NCBI GenBank assembly: GCA_963522175.1
Contig: CAUQXC010000001.1
Location: forward strand, 186,001-250,000
Source of the DNA: CAKAHY01 sp963522175
GTDB lineage: Bacteria > Bacillota > Clostridia > Lachnospirales > Lachnospiraceae
Length of the DNA: 64,000 nt
Direction of reading: 5' to 3'
Shown: piece by piece, positions 8,027 to 16,056 of the stretch
Position numbering within the stretch: position 1 is the stretch's first letter
How the letters are laid out: each line of letters starts with the position of its first letter
Notes under the pieces: generated by a model
Told to the model about the DNA's origin: nothing
The model's input: the letters and a program-made list of their open reading frames with translations, nothing else
Databases searched by the model: none
Program-made: the position numbers and the translations under genes

Positions 8027-8455
8027 TTACTTATCGTTTTCTCTTTTTCTTTCATACTCCTTTTTCCATTTTTTTGCCGACTCTCTCCAACCGGGACGCT
8101 TCTCTTTTCTTACAATAATCTCTACTTCAGATTCCTTCACTGTCAGTTCGTATCCTATTATTCCCGGTCGTTGCATACCCAACTTTTTTGCCTTTTCCTG
8201 ATCATATGTAAACAATATAACATATCCTTCAGGAGTTCTCGGAAAACCGGCCACCCCCATTTCTACTCCTTTATATATGGCGGTATAATAATAATAGTAA
8301 TAATCATTCAAATCCCAGAAATATATCTCTCTTTGTGTTCTTTCATTTGTATCTTTATCATATTCTGCCAAATAAATTTTTTTCTCATTCCACAATACAT
8401 CCAATTCATATTCCTTACCTTTGTAAATTCCGTATTCTCCAAATTTATACCTCAT
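8027..8455 (-). CDS. Hypothetical protein, probable second immunity gene, copy 2
   Basis: A 142-residue cytoplasmic protein of unknown family, rich in tyrosine (a run of six near residue 51) with a basic C-terminal tail. AAGGACGG lies 7 bases before its ATG. It follows the tail of a different toxin fragment (8472-8522), so by layout it could be the antitoxin for that toxin. About 16 residues differ from its paralogue at 9518, spread over the whole protein. I do not recognise the family. Confidence 0.45.
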   Translation of the reverse strand: MRYKFGEYGIYKGKEYELDVLWNEKKIYLAEYDKDTNERTQREIYFWDLNDYYYYYYTAIYKGVEMGVAGFPRTPEGYVILFTYDQEKAKKLGMQRPGIIGYELTVKESEVEIIVRKEKRPGWRESAKKWKKEYERKRENDK

Positions 8456-8471
8456 TTTTCTACCGTCCTTT

Positions 8472-8522
8472 TTATTTTATAATATTAAAGCTTCCATCTT
8501 TAAATACAGCATAAAGCTTCTT
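8472..8522 (-). pseudogene. Tail of upstream toxin domain, copy 2
   Basis: The last 16 or so codons (ending YAVFKDGSFNIIK) match the end of the larger frame at 9963-10412 and are cut at the duplication border. This shows that the duplicated segment began inside that toxin domain. Confidence 0.75.
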
Positions 8523-8564
8523 TATCTCATCACTTACCTTAGTAGAACTTTTTTATATGATAAA

Positions 8565-8599
8565 GGTCTCCTATGACTTATATTTTATCATAGAAGACC
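8565..8599. repeat. Inverted repeat in array spacer, copy 3
   Basis: Same element as at 7075-7109, here with arms of 12 bp (GGTCTCCTATGA / TCATAGAAGACC) and one mismatch. It lies just downstream of immunity copy 3 on the minus strand. Confidence 0.4.
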
Positions 8600-8626
8600 C
8601 GCTCCTTAATAGCTATTTATTATAAA

Positions 8627-9229
8627 CTACAATACTATACATCCAAATAGATAATAATCCTTTGCCGTATTTTCGTATTTAGGGTCAAATCCGTGCTTTT
8701 CAAATACTGTATTAAAGTTATTGAGAATAAAAGAATAGTTATAGGTTACAATTATTGCACTATCCAACTCTCTATCTTCGGTAATAATTTTATTCTCATT
8801 GCCTATCTTAACCCAAACACCATATAAACCGTTATCCTGTAAAATAAGTTTACATCCCCATTCAGTTCCATACATACTCTTTTTGTATGGAATAAGTTTG
8901 TTTCTCAGGAAAATACTTGCTTTATCTATATCGTTGATATCCGCACCAATTTCTTCATATTCTATATACTTTATTTGTAATTCTTCAGGATCCAGCCTCT
9001 GCAGTACATAAAAAAATGTGTATACCGTCATCTCATCCTCATTTACATAGGTAAAATTAATATATTCTCTTCCCATATCTTTTTCTTTTACGATGTATTT
9101 CTCATCTTCATAAATCACATACGCAGAATATTCATATACCATATCCTTTGTACTTATTTCCAATATATTGTCATTCTCTTTTATCCAGTAGTTATATTCT
9201 TCTAACAATTCTTTTAATCTGTCAAACAT
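8627..9229 (-). CDS. Putative TNT-immunity protein, copy 3
   Basis: A 200-residue paralogue of the genes at 6367 and 7136. Its N-terminal 50 residues match copy 1, residues about 80-107 are unique (LQIKYIEYEEIGADIND), and the rest is identical to copy 2. It overlaps the TNT tip by 16 bases and uses the same internal AGGAG. The patchwork suggests gene conversion within the array and perhaps selection for altered specificity. Immunity function is inferred from context. Confidence 0.5.
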   Translation of the reverse strand: MFDRLKELLEEYNYWIKENDNILEISTKDMVYEYSAYVIYEDEKYIVKEKDMGREYINFTYVNEDEMTVYTFFYVLQRLDPEELQIKYIEYEEIGADINDIDKASIFLRNKLIPYKKSMYGTEWGCKLILQDNGLYGVWVKIGNENKIITEDRELDSAIIVTYNYSFILNNFNTVFEKHGFDPKYENTAKDYYLFGCIVL

Positions 9230-9504
9230 TTTCTTACTCCTATTTGCTTAAGCCAACCTTCTTTTAACATATATTTAATACTAATGCGTTTACCGCTTGG
9301 ATCCATTTTTATATACTGAGTTCCTCCTCCCGGTTGGTCAAACCATGGCGCTATTTCTCCATAAGTAAACTCCATATCCTTGAGCAACTCATACTCATAA
9401 TAATCCCCATATCTTACATGTACGGCTAAAGATCTCATTTCCGGAGTGTCATTTATTCCTCCCAAAAAACCTCCGCTAGGTTCACCATATCTGCTAAACT
9501 GAAA
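9214..9504 (-). pseudogene. Orphan TNT (NAD-glycohydrolase) toxin tip, copy 3
   Basis: Counterpart of 7723-8013, with an identical protein from the TTG at 9465 onward. It keeps the TNT landmarks SRYG, MRSL and APWFDQPGGGTQY but lacks any start codon with a ribosome site and any N-terminal domain. Whether it is ever translated is doubtful. Its perfect conservation with copy 2, against the divergence of the neighbouring genes, suggests either very recent conversion or constraint. Confidence 0.7.
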
Positions 9505-9517
9505 TTAAAATACTATT

Positions 9518-9946
9518 TTACTTATCGTTTTCTCTTTTTCTTTCATACTCCTTTTTCCATTTTTTTGCCGACTCTCTCCAACCGGGACGCTTAGCTTTTG
9601 TTACAATAATCTCTACTTCAGATTCCTTCACCGTCAGTTCGTATTCTCGTATTCCCGGTCGTTGCATACCTAACTTTTTTGCCCTTTCCTGATCATATGT
9701 ATACAATATAACATATCCTTCAGGAGTTCTCGGAAAACCGGCCACATCCATCTCTACCCCTTTATATATGGCGGTATTATAATAATAATAGTAATCATCC
9801 AAATCCCAGAAATATATCTCTCTTTGTGTTCTTTCATTTGTGTCTTTATTATATTCCGCCAAATAACATTTTTTCTTCTTCCACGATATAGCGAGTTCAT
9901 ATTCCTTACCTTTGTAAATTCCGTATTCTCCAAATTTATACCTCAT
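9518..9946 (-). CDS. Hypothetical protein, probable second immunity gene, copy 3
   Basis: A 142-residue paralogue of 8027-8455, starting 16 bases after the stop of the toxin-domain frame at 9963-10412, with AAGGACGG ahead of its ATG. Its N-terminal region (residues 18-30) differs most from copy 2. It is tyrosine-rich in the middle and lysine/arginine-rich at the end. The position fits an antitoxin for the frame upstream. No family recognised. Confidence 0.45.
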   Translation of the reverse strand: MRYKFGEYGIYKGKEYELAISWKKKKCYLAEYNKDTNERTQREIYFWDLDDYYYYYNTAIYKGVEMDVAGFPRTPEGYVILYTYDQERAKKLGMQRPGIREYELTVKESEVEIIVTKAKRPGWRESAKKWKKEYERKRENDK

Positions 9947-9962
9947 TTTTCTACCGTCCTTT

Positions 9963-10412
9963 TTATTTTATAATATTAAAGCTTCCATCTTTAAATACAG
10001 CATAAAGCTTCTTCACCCCATCTTCTACCACATATATTTCTGTCTTATCAGGTATTCTTACAACAGTATCATACGGTATCACATATTCAGGTATGTCTAT
10101 TTTACTCGAGCCCGTAAATCCGTTTCCTATCATCGGCGGCAATACGGTATGTGTTCCTCCAAGCTTCTTACCGAAAGGAATATCAATCTCGGTATCTTTT
10201 AGCATCGGAAACTCCATTACTGCATACTTATTCCCTCCGGACGTAAAAGGCATCTCTTCAACTCCGTTCTTCATGAACTTATAATCCAACCGGTAAGCCT
10301 CTACGACATCGTCATACCTCACCGGTCCTTCGGGATGATAAGCCTTTACACCCAGATAACCTCTTATCTTGTTAAATCTTCCATTGTCATACTGGATTTT
10401 TTCAATACTTTT
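9963..10412 (-). pseudogene. C-terminal toxin-like domain fragment without a start
   Basis: A 149-codon open frame bounded by a stop at 10413-10415. It begins ...IQYDNGRFNKIRGYLG and ends SFNIIK. Only a GTG at 10322 could serve as start and it has no good ribosome site. The frame is offset by -1 from the repeat-bearing frame upstream (10364-10612), and both overlap at A-rich stretches, so they may be one gene broken by a frameshift. I do not recognise the domain. Its position before a small gene and the duplicated tail suggest a toxin tip. Confidence 0.5.
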
Positions 10413-10612
10413 TTAAATATGCGCAAAAGCCTTTTTTGATGTCTTTCTATTTCTTCCTTGAGTGAATTATTCGCAATTTCATTGCTATACTTCACTTCGC
10501 CGATATCATCCGAAATCTTATCGCTACCTTTTAATTTACCTATATCATCCAAAATGTCATCACTATATTGCAACTTCCCGATATTACCCGGAATCTCATC
10601 ACTGTATTGCAA
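10364..10612 (-). pseudogene. 13-residue-repeat peptide, remnant of a larger gene
   Basis: An 82-codon frame with only a TTG start and no ribosome site, opening 8 bases after the upstream isomerase stop. At the DNA level it holds three and a half 39-bp repeats, giving 13-residue units such as DDILDDIGKLKGS. A basic helix-like stretch (RHQKRLLRIFKKVLKK) follows. It then ends, while the -1 frame continues into the toxin-like domain. It may be the surviving middle part of a polymorphic toxin whose 5' end was deleted. Confidence 0.45.
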
Positions 10613-10619
10613 TTTTTAT

Positions 10620-11471
10620 TTAACTTTTATCATATATCTCCCTAAGCTTGTCCATTGCCGCCTTGTTCGAATACACCGAAACTTCCGGAAAGCGCTCATA
10701 ATTCGGGAGCATTTCCAAAGTAAGATAGTCATTGTAGGATATTGATTTCAGTGCCTTCATTACCGCAATAAAATCAACATCTCCCGCAAATACATCAACA
10801 AAAGCTCCAAGCCCGTGCCCCGAAAGTCTGTAATCACAAATATGTATCTTTTTGATGTGCTTTCCCAGTATCTCTATCCAGTCCTCCGGATGAGCTATAT
10901 ACATAATATTTCCCACGTCAAAATAAGCACCCACATATTCTGAGTTTATCGTATCGAGAAGAGCCCTGAACTCTATAGGAGACAATAAAAATCTGTTCCA
11001 AACGTTTTCTATTCCTATAGAAACCTTGTAGAGACTTGCCGTTTTTTCCAAGTCGGAAAAGAGCTTTAAAGCCCTGTCATAGGCTATATCATACCTTACC
11101 CTTTTTTCTTCTTTTGCAAAATCGCAGGAGGTATAGCCCGGAATAACAAGTATGGTGTCGGCTCCCAATATACTCGCAAACTCAAGCTGTCTTTTTATTA
11201 TTTCTTCGGCTTTTTTTCTTGTATTTTCATTATTCGAGACCGGATTGTTGTCCCATAGAGACCATGCACCCACGCTGGGTATTTCAAGACCGTAATAGTC
11301 GGCAAGCTTTTTTATCTCCAAAACCTCAGCTTGACTCATTGTCGGATTCAGGTAGCCGTTTTCGCTCAGCACCGGCTCAACACCGTCATAGCCTGCATTT
11401 TTAATCAAAGAAAATGTATCCTTAAGTTTTACTTTATCCGAAAATGAGAACATACTGTATGCTAATTTCAT
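10620..11471 (-). CDS. Sugar phosphate isomerase/epimerase (xylose isomerase-like TIM barrel)
   Basis: A 283-residue AP-endonuclease-2/xylose-isomerase-like TIM barrel. Likely metal ligands are the glutamate in IGIENVWN, the aspartate in YFDVGN with the histidine in AHPEDW, a histidine in IHICDYR, and the glutamate in LTLEMLPN near the C-terminus. Relatives include hydroxypyruvate isomerase and inosose/sugar epimerases. It is the last gene of a sugar ABC-transporter operon, directly after the Gfo/Idh gene (1-base gap), and is paired with a second such barrel at the operon's start. The exact sugar is not readable. Confidence 0.8.
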   Translation of the reverse strand: MKLAYSMFSFSDKVKLKDTFSLIKNAGYDGVEPVLSENGYLNPTMSQAEVLEIKKLADYYGLEIPSVGAWSLWDNNPVSNNENTRKKAEEIIKRQLEFASILGADTILVIPGYTSCDFAKEEKRVRYDIAYDRALKLFSDLEKTASLYKVSIGIENVWNRFLLSPIEFRALLDTINSEYVGAYFDVGNIMYIAHPEDWIEILGKHIKKIHICDYRLSGHGLGAFVDVFAGDVDFIAVMKALKSISYNDYLTLEMLPNYERFPEVSVYSNKAAMDKLREIYDKS

Positions 11472-11472
11472 G

Positions 11473-12492
11473 TTATTCTCCTATATTTTTATAATCCGGC
11501 ACAATCGCTTTTTTTGTTTCAAGAGACTTCTTGATTGCTTCCATAACTGCCATGGTATCACAAACACTTTGCAGGCTTACGATGTCGGAGCATCTGTTTT
11601 CCCTTATACATGAAACAAAATGTTCCAATTCTTTTTTATATGCATCCTCGTCCTTTATATCAATGCTTTCAATTCCTTTTTCACTGTAAAGCCTTGTATT
11701 TCTGACTGCCGCATCTATATTCTCAAGATTTTTTCCGGCTTTCATTTCATATTCGAGACTCGCCTTATCGCCTACCATACAAAGCTTCATAGTAAAAGGA
11801 TAATTTTCACTCATTTCTATGATACCTTGTGCGCTTGCAAAAATATCATTTTTAAAATTAAGGCTTGTAGAAACAAAGTTCCACGCTCCCGAGCCTGTTT
11901 TATAGCCGCCCGCATATACAAGTTCGGGTCTTCCGAAAATATAAGTAAGAAAATCCACATCATGTAAATGAAGATCAAATAAACCGCCGCCGCTGCTTTT
12001 TACGTCTTTGTACCATGCACTCCACACGGGAAGGACGGAAAGCCTTTTCGCCTCGACAAATCTGATGTCTCCAAGCACACCCTCCTCATACATTTTCTTT
12101 GCAAGTACATATTCTTGCCAAAATCTCAACACCTGAGCAACATAAAGCCTTGCATCGTTTTCTCTTACCGCATTCAGAATACGTAAGAAGGCTTCCATGC
12201 TCAGGCTTATAGGCTTTTCACATATTATATTTTTTACATGCTTACTCGCTTTTACTATATATTCCTCATGAAAATTGGTGGGAAGGCATATATCTATAAA
12301 GTCAGGCTTATTATTTCTTAGCAGCTCTTCAAAATCCGATACATATTCACAGGAAAATGTATCTTTAAACTCTCTTCCCTTTTCTTCACTTTTATCCATT
12401 ATCGCCACAAGCTCTACGTCCTGCATCTCTTTGTACGCCTCGGCATGGGTTCGCCCCATATTGCCCGCTCCTATAATTGCCGCTCTTATCAT
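11473..12492 (-). CDS. Gfo/Idh/MocA-family oxidoreductase
   Basis: NAD(P)-dependent sugar or inositol dehydrogenase of 339 residues. The Rossmann start is AAIIGAGNMGRTHAEAY. The typical EKPISL motif lies near residue 92, and a glycine-rich GGGLFDLHLHDVDFL motif near residue 170 has the conserved aspartate and histidine. Its start overlaps the permease stop by 4 bases (ATGA), so the genes are coupled. With the isomerases it would oxidise and rearrange the sugar taken up by the ABC transporter. Substrate unknown. Confidence 0.85.
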   Translation of the reverse strand: MIRAAIIGAGNMGRTHAEAYKEMQDVELVAIMDKSEEKGREFKDTFSCEYVSDFEELLRNNKPDFIDICLPTNFHEEYIVKASKHVKNIICEKPISLSMEAFLRILNAVRENDARLYVAQVLRFWQEYVLAKKMYEEGVLGDIRFVEAKRLSVLPVWSAWYKDVKSSGGGLFDLHLHDVDFLTYIFGRPELVYAGGYKTGSGAWNFVSTSLNFKNDIFASAQGIIEMSENYPFTMKLCMVGDKASLEYEMKAGKNLENIDAAVRNTRLYSEKGIESIDIKDEDAYKKELEHFVSCIRENRCSDIVSLQSVCDTMAVMEAIKKSLETKKAIVPDYKNIGE

Positions 12493-13436
12493 CTCTTTCC
12501 TTTCATACCGGCAAGATTGCTGAAAACCACTGCCGCCGCTATAATTACACCGGTTATAATTGTTTGTATATATGTTTCAACTTGAAGAATATTCATTGCA
12601 TTGCTTATTACTCCCATAAGAACGCAGCCCAGAAATGCCCCGAATATACTGCCTTTCCCGCCTTCAAAGGTTACTCCGCCTATGATTGCCGCCGTCAAAG
12701 CACTCGTTTCATAGCCTATGCCGGCATTTGCGGTAACGGAGTCTATTCTCGAAGAAAAGACCATAGCCGCAACGGCACAAAGTACCCCCGATAAAGAATA
12801 AACGGCTATTTTATACGTATCAACGGCTATTCCGCATAAATAGGCATTTTTCTCATTTCCTCCTATAGCCGTAAGTCTCTTTCCGAATACGGTTTTATTC
12901 ATCAGAAAATACGACAGGAGTACCATAAAAAGAAGCACCAAGGTCATTGTGGGAAATATTCCTAGAAGCTTTGTTTTACCAAGAAAATTAAAAGCTCCCG
13001 AAAAGCTCATAATACGCCCGTTTGATATTGTAAGGGCTATTCCGTAAAATATCTGGCTTGTTCCCAAGCTTATAATAAGCGGAATACATTTGGATTTTGA
13101 TATTACCACCCCGTTCAAGAAGCCGCAAAATAACCCCGTCAGTATGCCCAAAGCCGCTACCGCCGCTAAATTCATACCTTTTTCCACCGCCTGAGCCATG
13201 ACAACGGCGGATAAAACCATGATATTACCCACGGACAGGTCTATTTCGCCGCTTATGAGCAGCATACTCATCGCCATCGTAAGTATGCCTATGACCGATA
13301 TTTGACCGAATATGGTAACTATATTCTTAATTCCGATAAACTTATGGTTTATCATGGCTACAACCGCAACAATCAAAAGTATTACAAAAATCAAAAGCAC
13401 CCTTTGATCTTTTAATAAGTTTTTTTTAATGTTCAT
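12489..13436 (-). CDS. Sugar ABC transporter permease (RbsC-like)
   Basis: Membrane permease of 315 residues with about ten hydrophobic helices and the family segment SGEIDLSVGNIMVLSAVV (residues about 63-80) common to RbsC/XylH-type proteins. A late GGVTFEGGKGS stretch is also typical. It is encoded between the ATPase (2-base spacing) and the dehydrogenase. It forms the channel of a ribose/galactoside-class importer with the binding protein at 14952 and the ATPase at 13438. Confidence 0.9.
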   Translation of the reverse strand: MNIKKNLLKDQRVLLIFVILLIVAVVAMINHKFIGIKNIVTIFGQISVIGILTMAMSMLLISGEIDLSVGNIMVLSAVVMAQAVEKGMNLAAVAALGILTGLFCGFLNGVVISKSKCIPLIISLGTSQIFYGIALTISNGRIMSFSGAFNFLGKTKLLGIFPTMTLVLLFMVLLSYFLMNKTVFGKRLTAIGGNEKNAYLCGIAVDTYKIAVYSLSGVLCAVAAMVFSSRIDSVTANAGIGYETSALTAAIIGGVTFEGGKGSIFGAFLGCVLMGVISNAMNILQVETYIQTIITGVIIAAAVVFSNLAGMKGKR

Positions 13437-13437
13437 A

Positions 13438-14943
13438 CTATTTTACCCCTAATGCCTTTTCAATAATATTTCTCTCATTTATCTCCTCGCCTTTTAATTC
13501 CGCCTCTATCCCGTTTTTTCGTATGACCAAAACTCTGTCGCTCATGGATATAAGCTCGGGCATATCGGAGCTTATCATAATTATGCTTTTCCCCTCTTTT
13601 GTAAGCTTTGACATCAGACTGTAAAATTCCGCTTTTGCATTAATATCTATACCTCTTGTCGGCTCGTCAAAAATATAAATTTCCTGCTTTGTCAAAAGCC
13701 ATTTTGCAAGTACAACCTTTTGCTGATTGCCGCCCGAAAGATAAATGCACTCAGTTTTAGAATCAGCCGTCTTTATACGCAGGCTTTCTATCAAAGGCGT
13801 AACAAGCTTTATCTGTTTTTTCGTATCTATGAAAAAACCTTTTATTATCTTTCCCAGACTTACCAAAGAAATATTATCAAGTACACTTGCCCCAAGCATA
13901 AGCCCCAAACCCTGCCTGTCTTCAGGTATGTGAGCAAAGCCCTGTTTTATTCCTTCCTTCGGATTTTTTATCTTTATTTTGTTTCCGTTTATAAAGATGC
14001 TTCCTTCGTAGAATTTATCGGCACCGCTTACAGCTCTTATTATCTCGGTTCTTCCCGAGCCTATCATTCCCGAAAGACCCAGTATTTCTCCCTTTCTCAG
14101 ATAAAAGCTCAGCGGCTTTGAGGCTTTATTCAATTTAAGATTCTTTACTTCCAAAACCACGTCTCCGATTTCGTTCTTTTCCTTAACATAAAAGCTGTCT
14201 ACGGGGCGCCCCACCATATCCTTTGTAATAAGCTTAAGATCCGTGTTTTTCTCTTCATTGTTGTATGTACTTACGGAAATCCCGTCCCTTATTACGCTTA
14301 TCCTGTCGGCTATTTCCCTTACTTCTTCAAGAAAGTGCGAAATATATATGATACCTACACCTCTTTTTGCTATCCTTTCTACAAGGCGCAAAACCTTTCT
14401 TGCATCTTCTATATTAAACATAGAGGTGGGTTCATCCATAATCAATATTTTAGGGTCGGTAACAAGAACTTTGAGTATTTTCACAAATTGCTTATCCGCA
14501 ACGGATATATCCTCAACCTTTGAAAGCGGATTCAGCGTAAGCTCAAGCTCCTTCATATATTCTTCCGTTTTTTCAAGCATAGCCTTAAAATCATACAGAG
14601 CGCCGTTTTTACTTATCTCATTACCTATGAAGATATTTTCGACTATATTCATAGGCGAAACCAAGTCATTTTCCTGATATATGATACCTATACCCAGATT
14701 TTTGGCCAGCTTGGGGCTTAATTTGCCGTAGCTTTTTCCGAAAATATTTATTTCTCCCTCGTCAGGAGTATGCGCTCCCGAAAGTATCTTCATGAGGGTT
14801 GATTTACCTGCCCCGTTTTCACCTACGAGGCAGTGTATCTCACCCTTATAAAGATTGAAATTGATATTTGAAAGAGCATAAACAGATTGAAAGCTTTTTT
14901 TAACATTTTTTATTTCAAGAATCTTCTCTCTTTCACCGTTCAT
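13438..14943 (-). CDS. Sugar ABC transporter ATPase (RbsA-like, tandem domains)
   Basis: A 501-residue protein with two ABC cassettes, as in RbsA/MglA. The first has Walker A GENGAGKST and Walker B ILIMDEPTS, with a degenerate signature (ISVADKQ). The second has the usual degenerate P-loop GMIGSGRTE, the signature LSGGNQQK and FDEPTRGID. This asymmetry is normal in the family. It energises uptake through the adjoining permease. Eight bases separate it from the binding-protein gene upstream. Confidence 0.93.
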   Translation of the reverse strand: MNGEREKILEIKNVKKSFQSVYALSNINFNLYKGEIHCLVGENGAGKSTLMKILSGAHTPDEGEINIFGKSYGKLSPKLAKNLGIGIIYQENDLVSPMNIVENIFIGNEISKNGALYDFKAMLEKTEEYMKELELTLNPLSKVEDISVADKQFVKILKVLVTDPKILIMDEPTSMFNIEDARKVLRLVERIAKRGVGIIYISHFLEEVREIADRISVIRDGISVSTYNNEEKNTDLKLITKDMVGRPVDSFYVKEKNEIGDVVLEVKNLKLNKASKPLSFYLRKGEILGLSGMIGSGRTEIIRAVSGADKFYEGSIFINGNKIKIKNPKEGIKQGFAHIPEDRQGLGLMLGASVLDNISLVSLGKIIKGFFIDTKKQIKLVTPLIESLRIKTADSKTECIYLSGGNQQKVVLAKWLLTKQEIYIFDEPTRGIDINAKAEFYSLMSKLTKEGKSIIMISSDMPELISMSDRVLVIRKNGIEAELKGEEINERNIIEKALGVK

Positions 14944-14951
14944 CTTCCTAC

Positions 14952-16004
14952 CTATTTTTCGTATACATATTTATAAGCCGCATCGTAATCGTCCCACGCT
15001 ATAAAGTCATCCATTTTATCGGCACTTACAGGCAAAATAGGAAGCGCCTTGAATTTTTCAACTTCTTTCCCTTCAACAACACTTTCATAGAGATTTTTAA
15101 AGGTCGTAATTCCCTGTATGGAAACGGGTGCGGTCATATTGGCAGCCTCTATTCCGTCTTTAAGCATTTTGTAATCATCCGGTGAACCGCCTGTGGAAAC
15201 TATAGGAATATTGTCCATTCCCGCATCTTTAAGAGCCTGATAGCAGCCCTGTGCCATAAGACCGTTATTTGCAAAAACATAATCAAATTCTTTTCCCGAA
15301 GATATTAAATCCGTCGTTATGTTATATGCTTTTTCGGTCTGCCAGTCCCCATGCAGGGTCGCAACTATCTCTACCTTGTCTCCGAACTCTTCCAAGGCCT
15401 TGTCTATACCTTCCTGATACTTTTCATAAACTCCGGCTCCCTCCTGTCCGGCACAAAAGAATACCTTAGCTCCCGGCTTCTTTTCGGCTATGAACTTTAT
15501 TGCTGCATAGCCGATATCGTCGTACTTGCAGGCAACACTTGCTATGTAATCGCCGGAATTTTCGTTCATCTCAAAGTTTTCTATAGTTACCGGTATTCCC
15601 GCCTCATTTGCCATTTTAACAAGAGTCGCTCCCTGCTCAGTTGATATAGGGAATACGGATATTCCGTCAACCCCCTGCTGTATCAAAGACTCCATAGCGG
15701 TTACGGATTCTTCCGGGCTGTTCTTGGAATCCAAAACAAGCGTCTTTACCTTTACATTCTGCTTTGAAGCCGCATATTCAAAAGCTTTTGCGGAATACTC
15801 ATTCCAAGTATCCTTCATATCGTAGGCAATATAACCGAAGGTGTACTCGTCCTTAGTCTGCCCTTCCTCTTTTGTATCCGCTTTTTTTGTTTCTCCCCCG
15901 CTAAGAGTGCTTTCGTTTGTTGCACCGCCTTCTCCCGTACAAGCTCCAAGTGCAAGCATAAGCCCCGCTGCCGCAAGCAGCATAAATAATTTTGTTCTTT
16001 TCAT
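14952..16004 (-). CDS. Sugar-binding lipoprotein (RbsB-like)
   Basis: Periplasmic-binding-protein-like lipoprotein of 350 residues. It has an N-terminal signal with lipobox LGAC (C22 lipidated), a low-complexity threonine/glutamate linker, then a type I fold with ESLIQQGVDGISVFP and VFANNGLMAQG segments typical of RbsB relatives. The chosen ATG at 16004 follows AAGGAGG; a longer frame upstream has no ribosome site. It captures a sugar for the permease/ATPase pair. It lies 52 bases after the isomerase gene. Confidence 0.9.
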   Translation of the reverse strand: MKRTKLFMLLAAAGLMLALGACTGEGGATNESTLSGGETKKADTKEEGQTKDEYTFGYIAYDMKDTWNEYSAKAFEYAASKQNVKVKTLVLDSKNSPEESVTAMESLIQQGVDGISVFPISTEQGATLVKMANEAGIPVTIENFEMNENSGDYIASVACKYDDIGYAAIKFIAEKKPGAKVFFCAGQEGAGVYEKYQEGIDKALEEFGDKVEIVATLHGDWQTEKAYNITTDLISSGKEFDYVFANNGLMAQGCYQALKDAGMDNIPIVSTGGSPDDYKMLKDGIEAANMTAPVSIQGITTFKNLYESVVEGKEVEKFKALPILPVSADKMDDFIAWDDYDAAYKYVYEK

Positions 16005-16056
16005 AGAATCCTCCTTATTTTTATTTGTATAGGGTATTATTACCCTAATATCTTCC

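Larger units (their letters stand above)
7034..10013 (-). repeat. Two tandem 1,491-bp toxin-tip/immunity units
   Basis: Unit 7034-8522 and unit 8523-10013 are direct repeats. All matching features sit exactly 1,491 bases apart (7136/8627, 7723/9214, 8027/9518). Each unit carries, in transcription order, the tail of a toxin domain, a 142-codon gene, a TNT toxin tip, a 200-codon probable immunity gene and a spacer with a hairpin. A shorter partial unit (to about 6331) precedes them. The left unit's toxin tail ends at 8522, where the right unit runs on into a longer frame. No transposase or terminal repeats were seen at the borders. Confidence 0.9.

Noticed and set aside
6331..10013. CRISPR array or transposon as the cause of the repeats
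   Set aside because: The repeats are long coding units with a 1,491-bp period, not short repeats with unique spacers. No transposase, terminal inverted repeat or target duplication is visible at the borders.
12489..13436. Reading the sugar ABC operon as a standard ribose (rbs) operon
   Set aside because: rbsK, rbsD and a LacI-type regulator are missing, and the extra isomerases and dehydrogenase point to another substrate.
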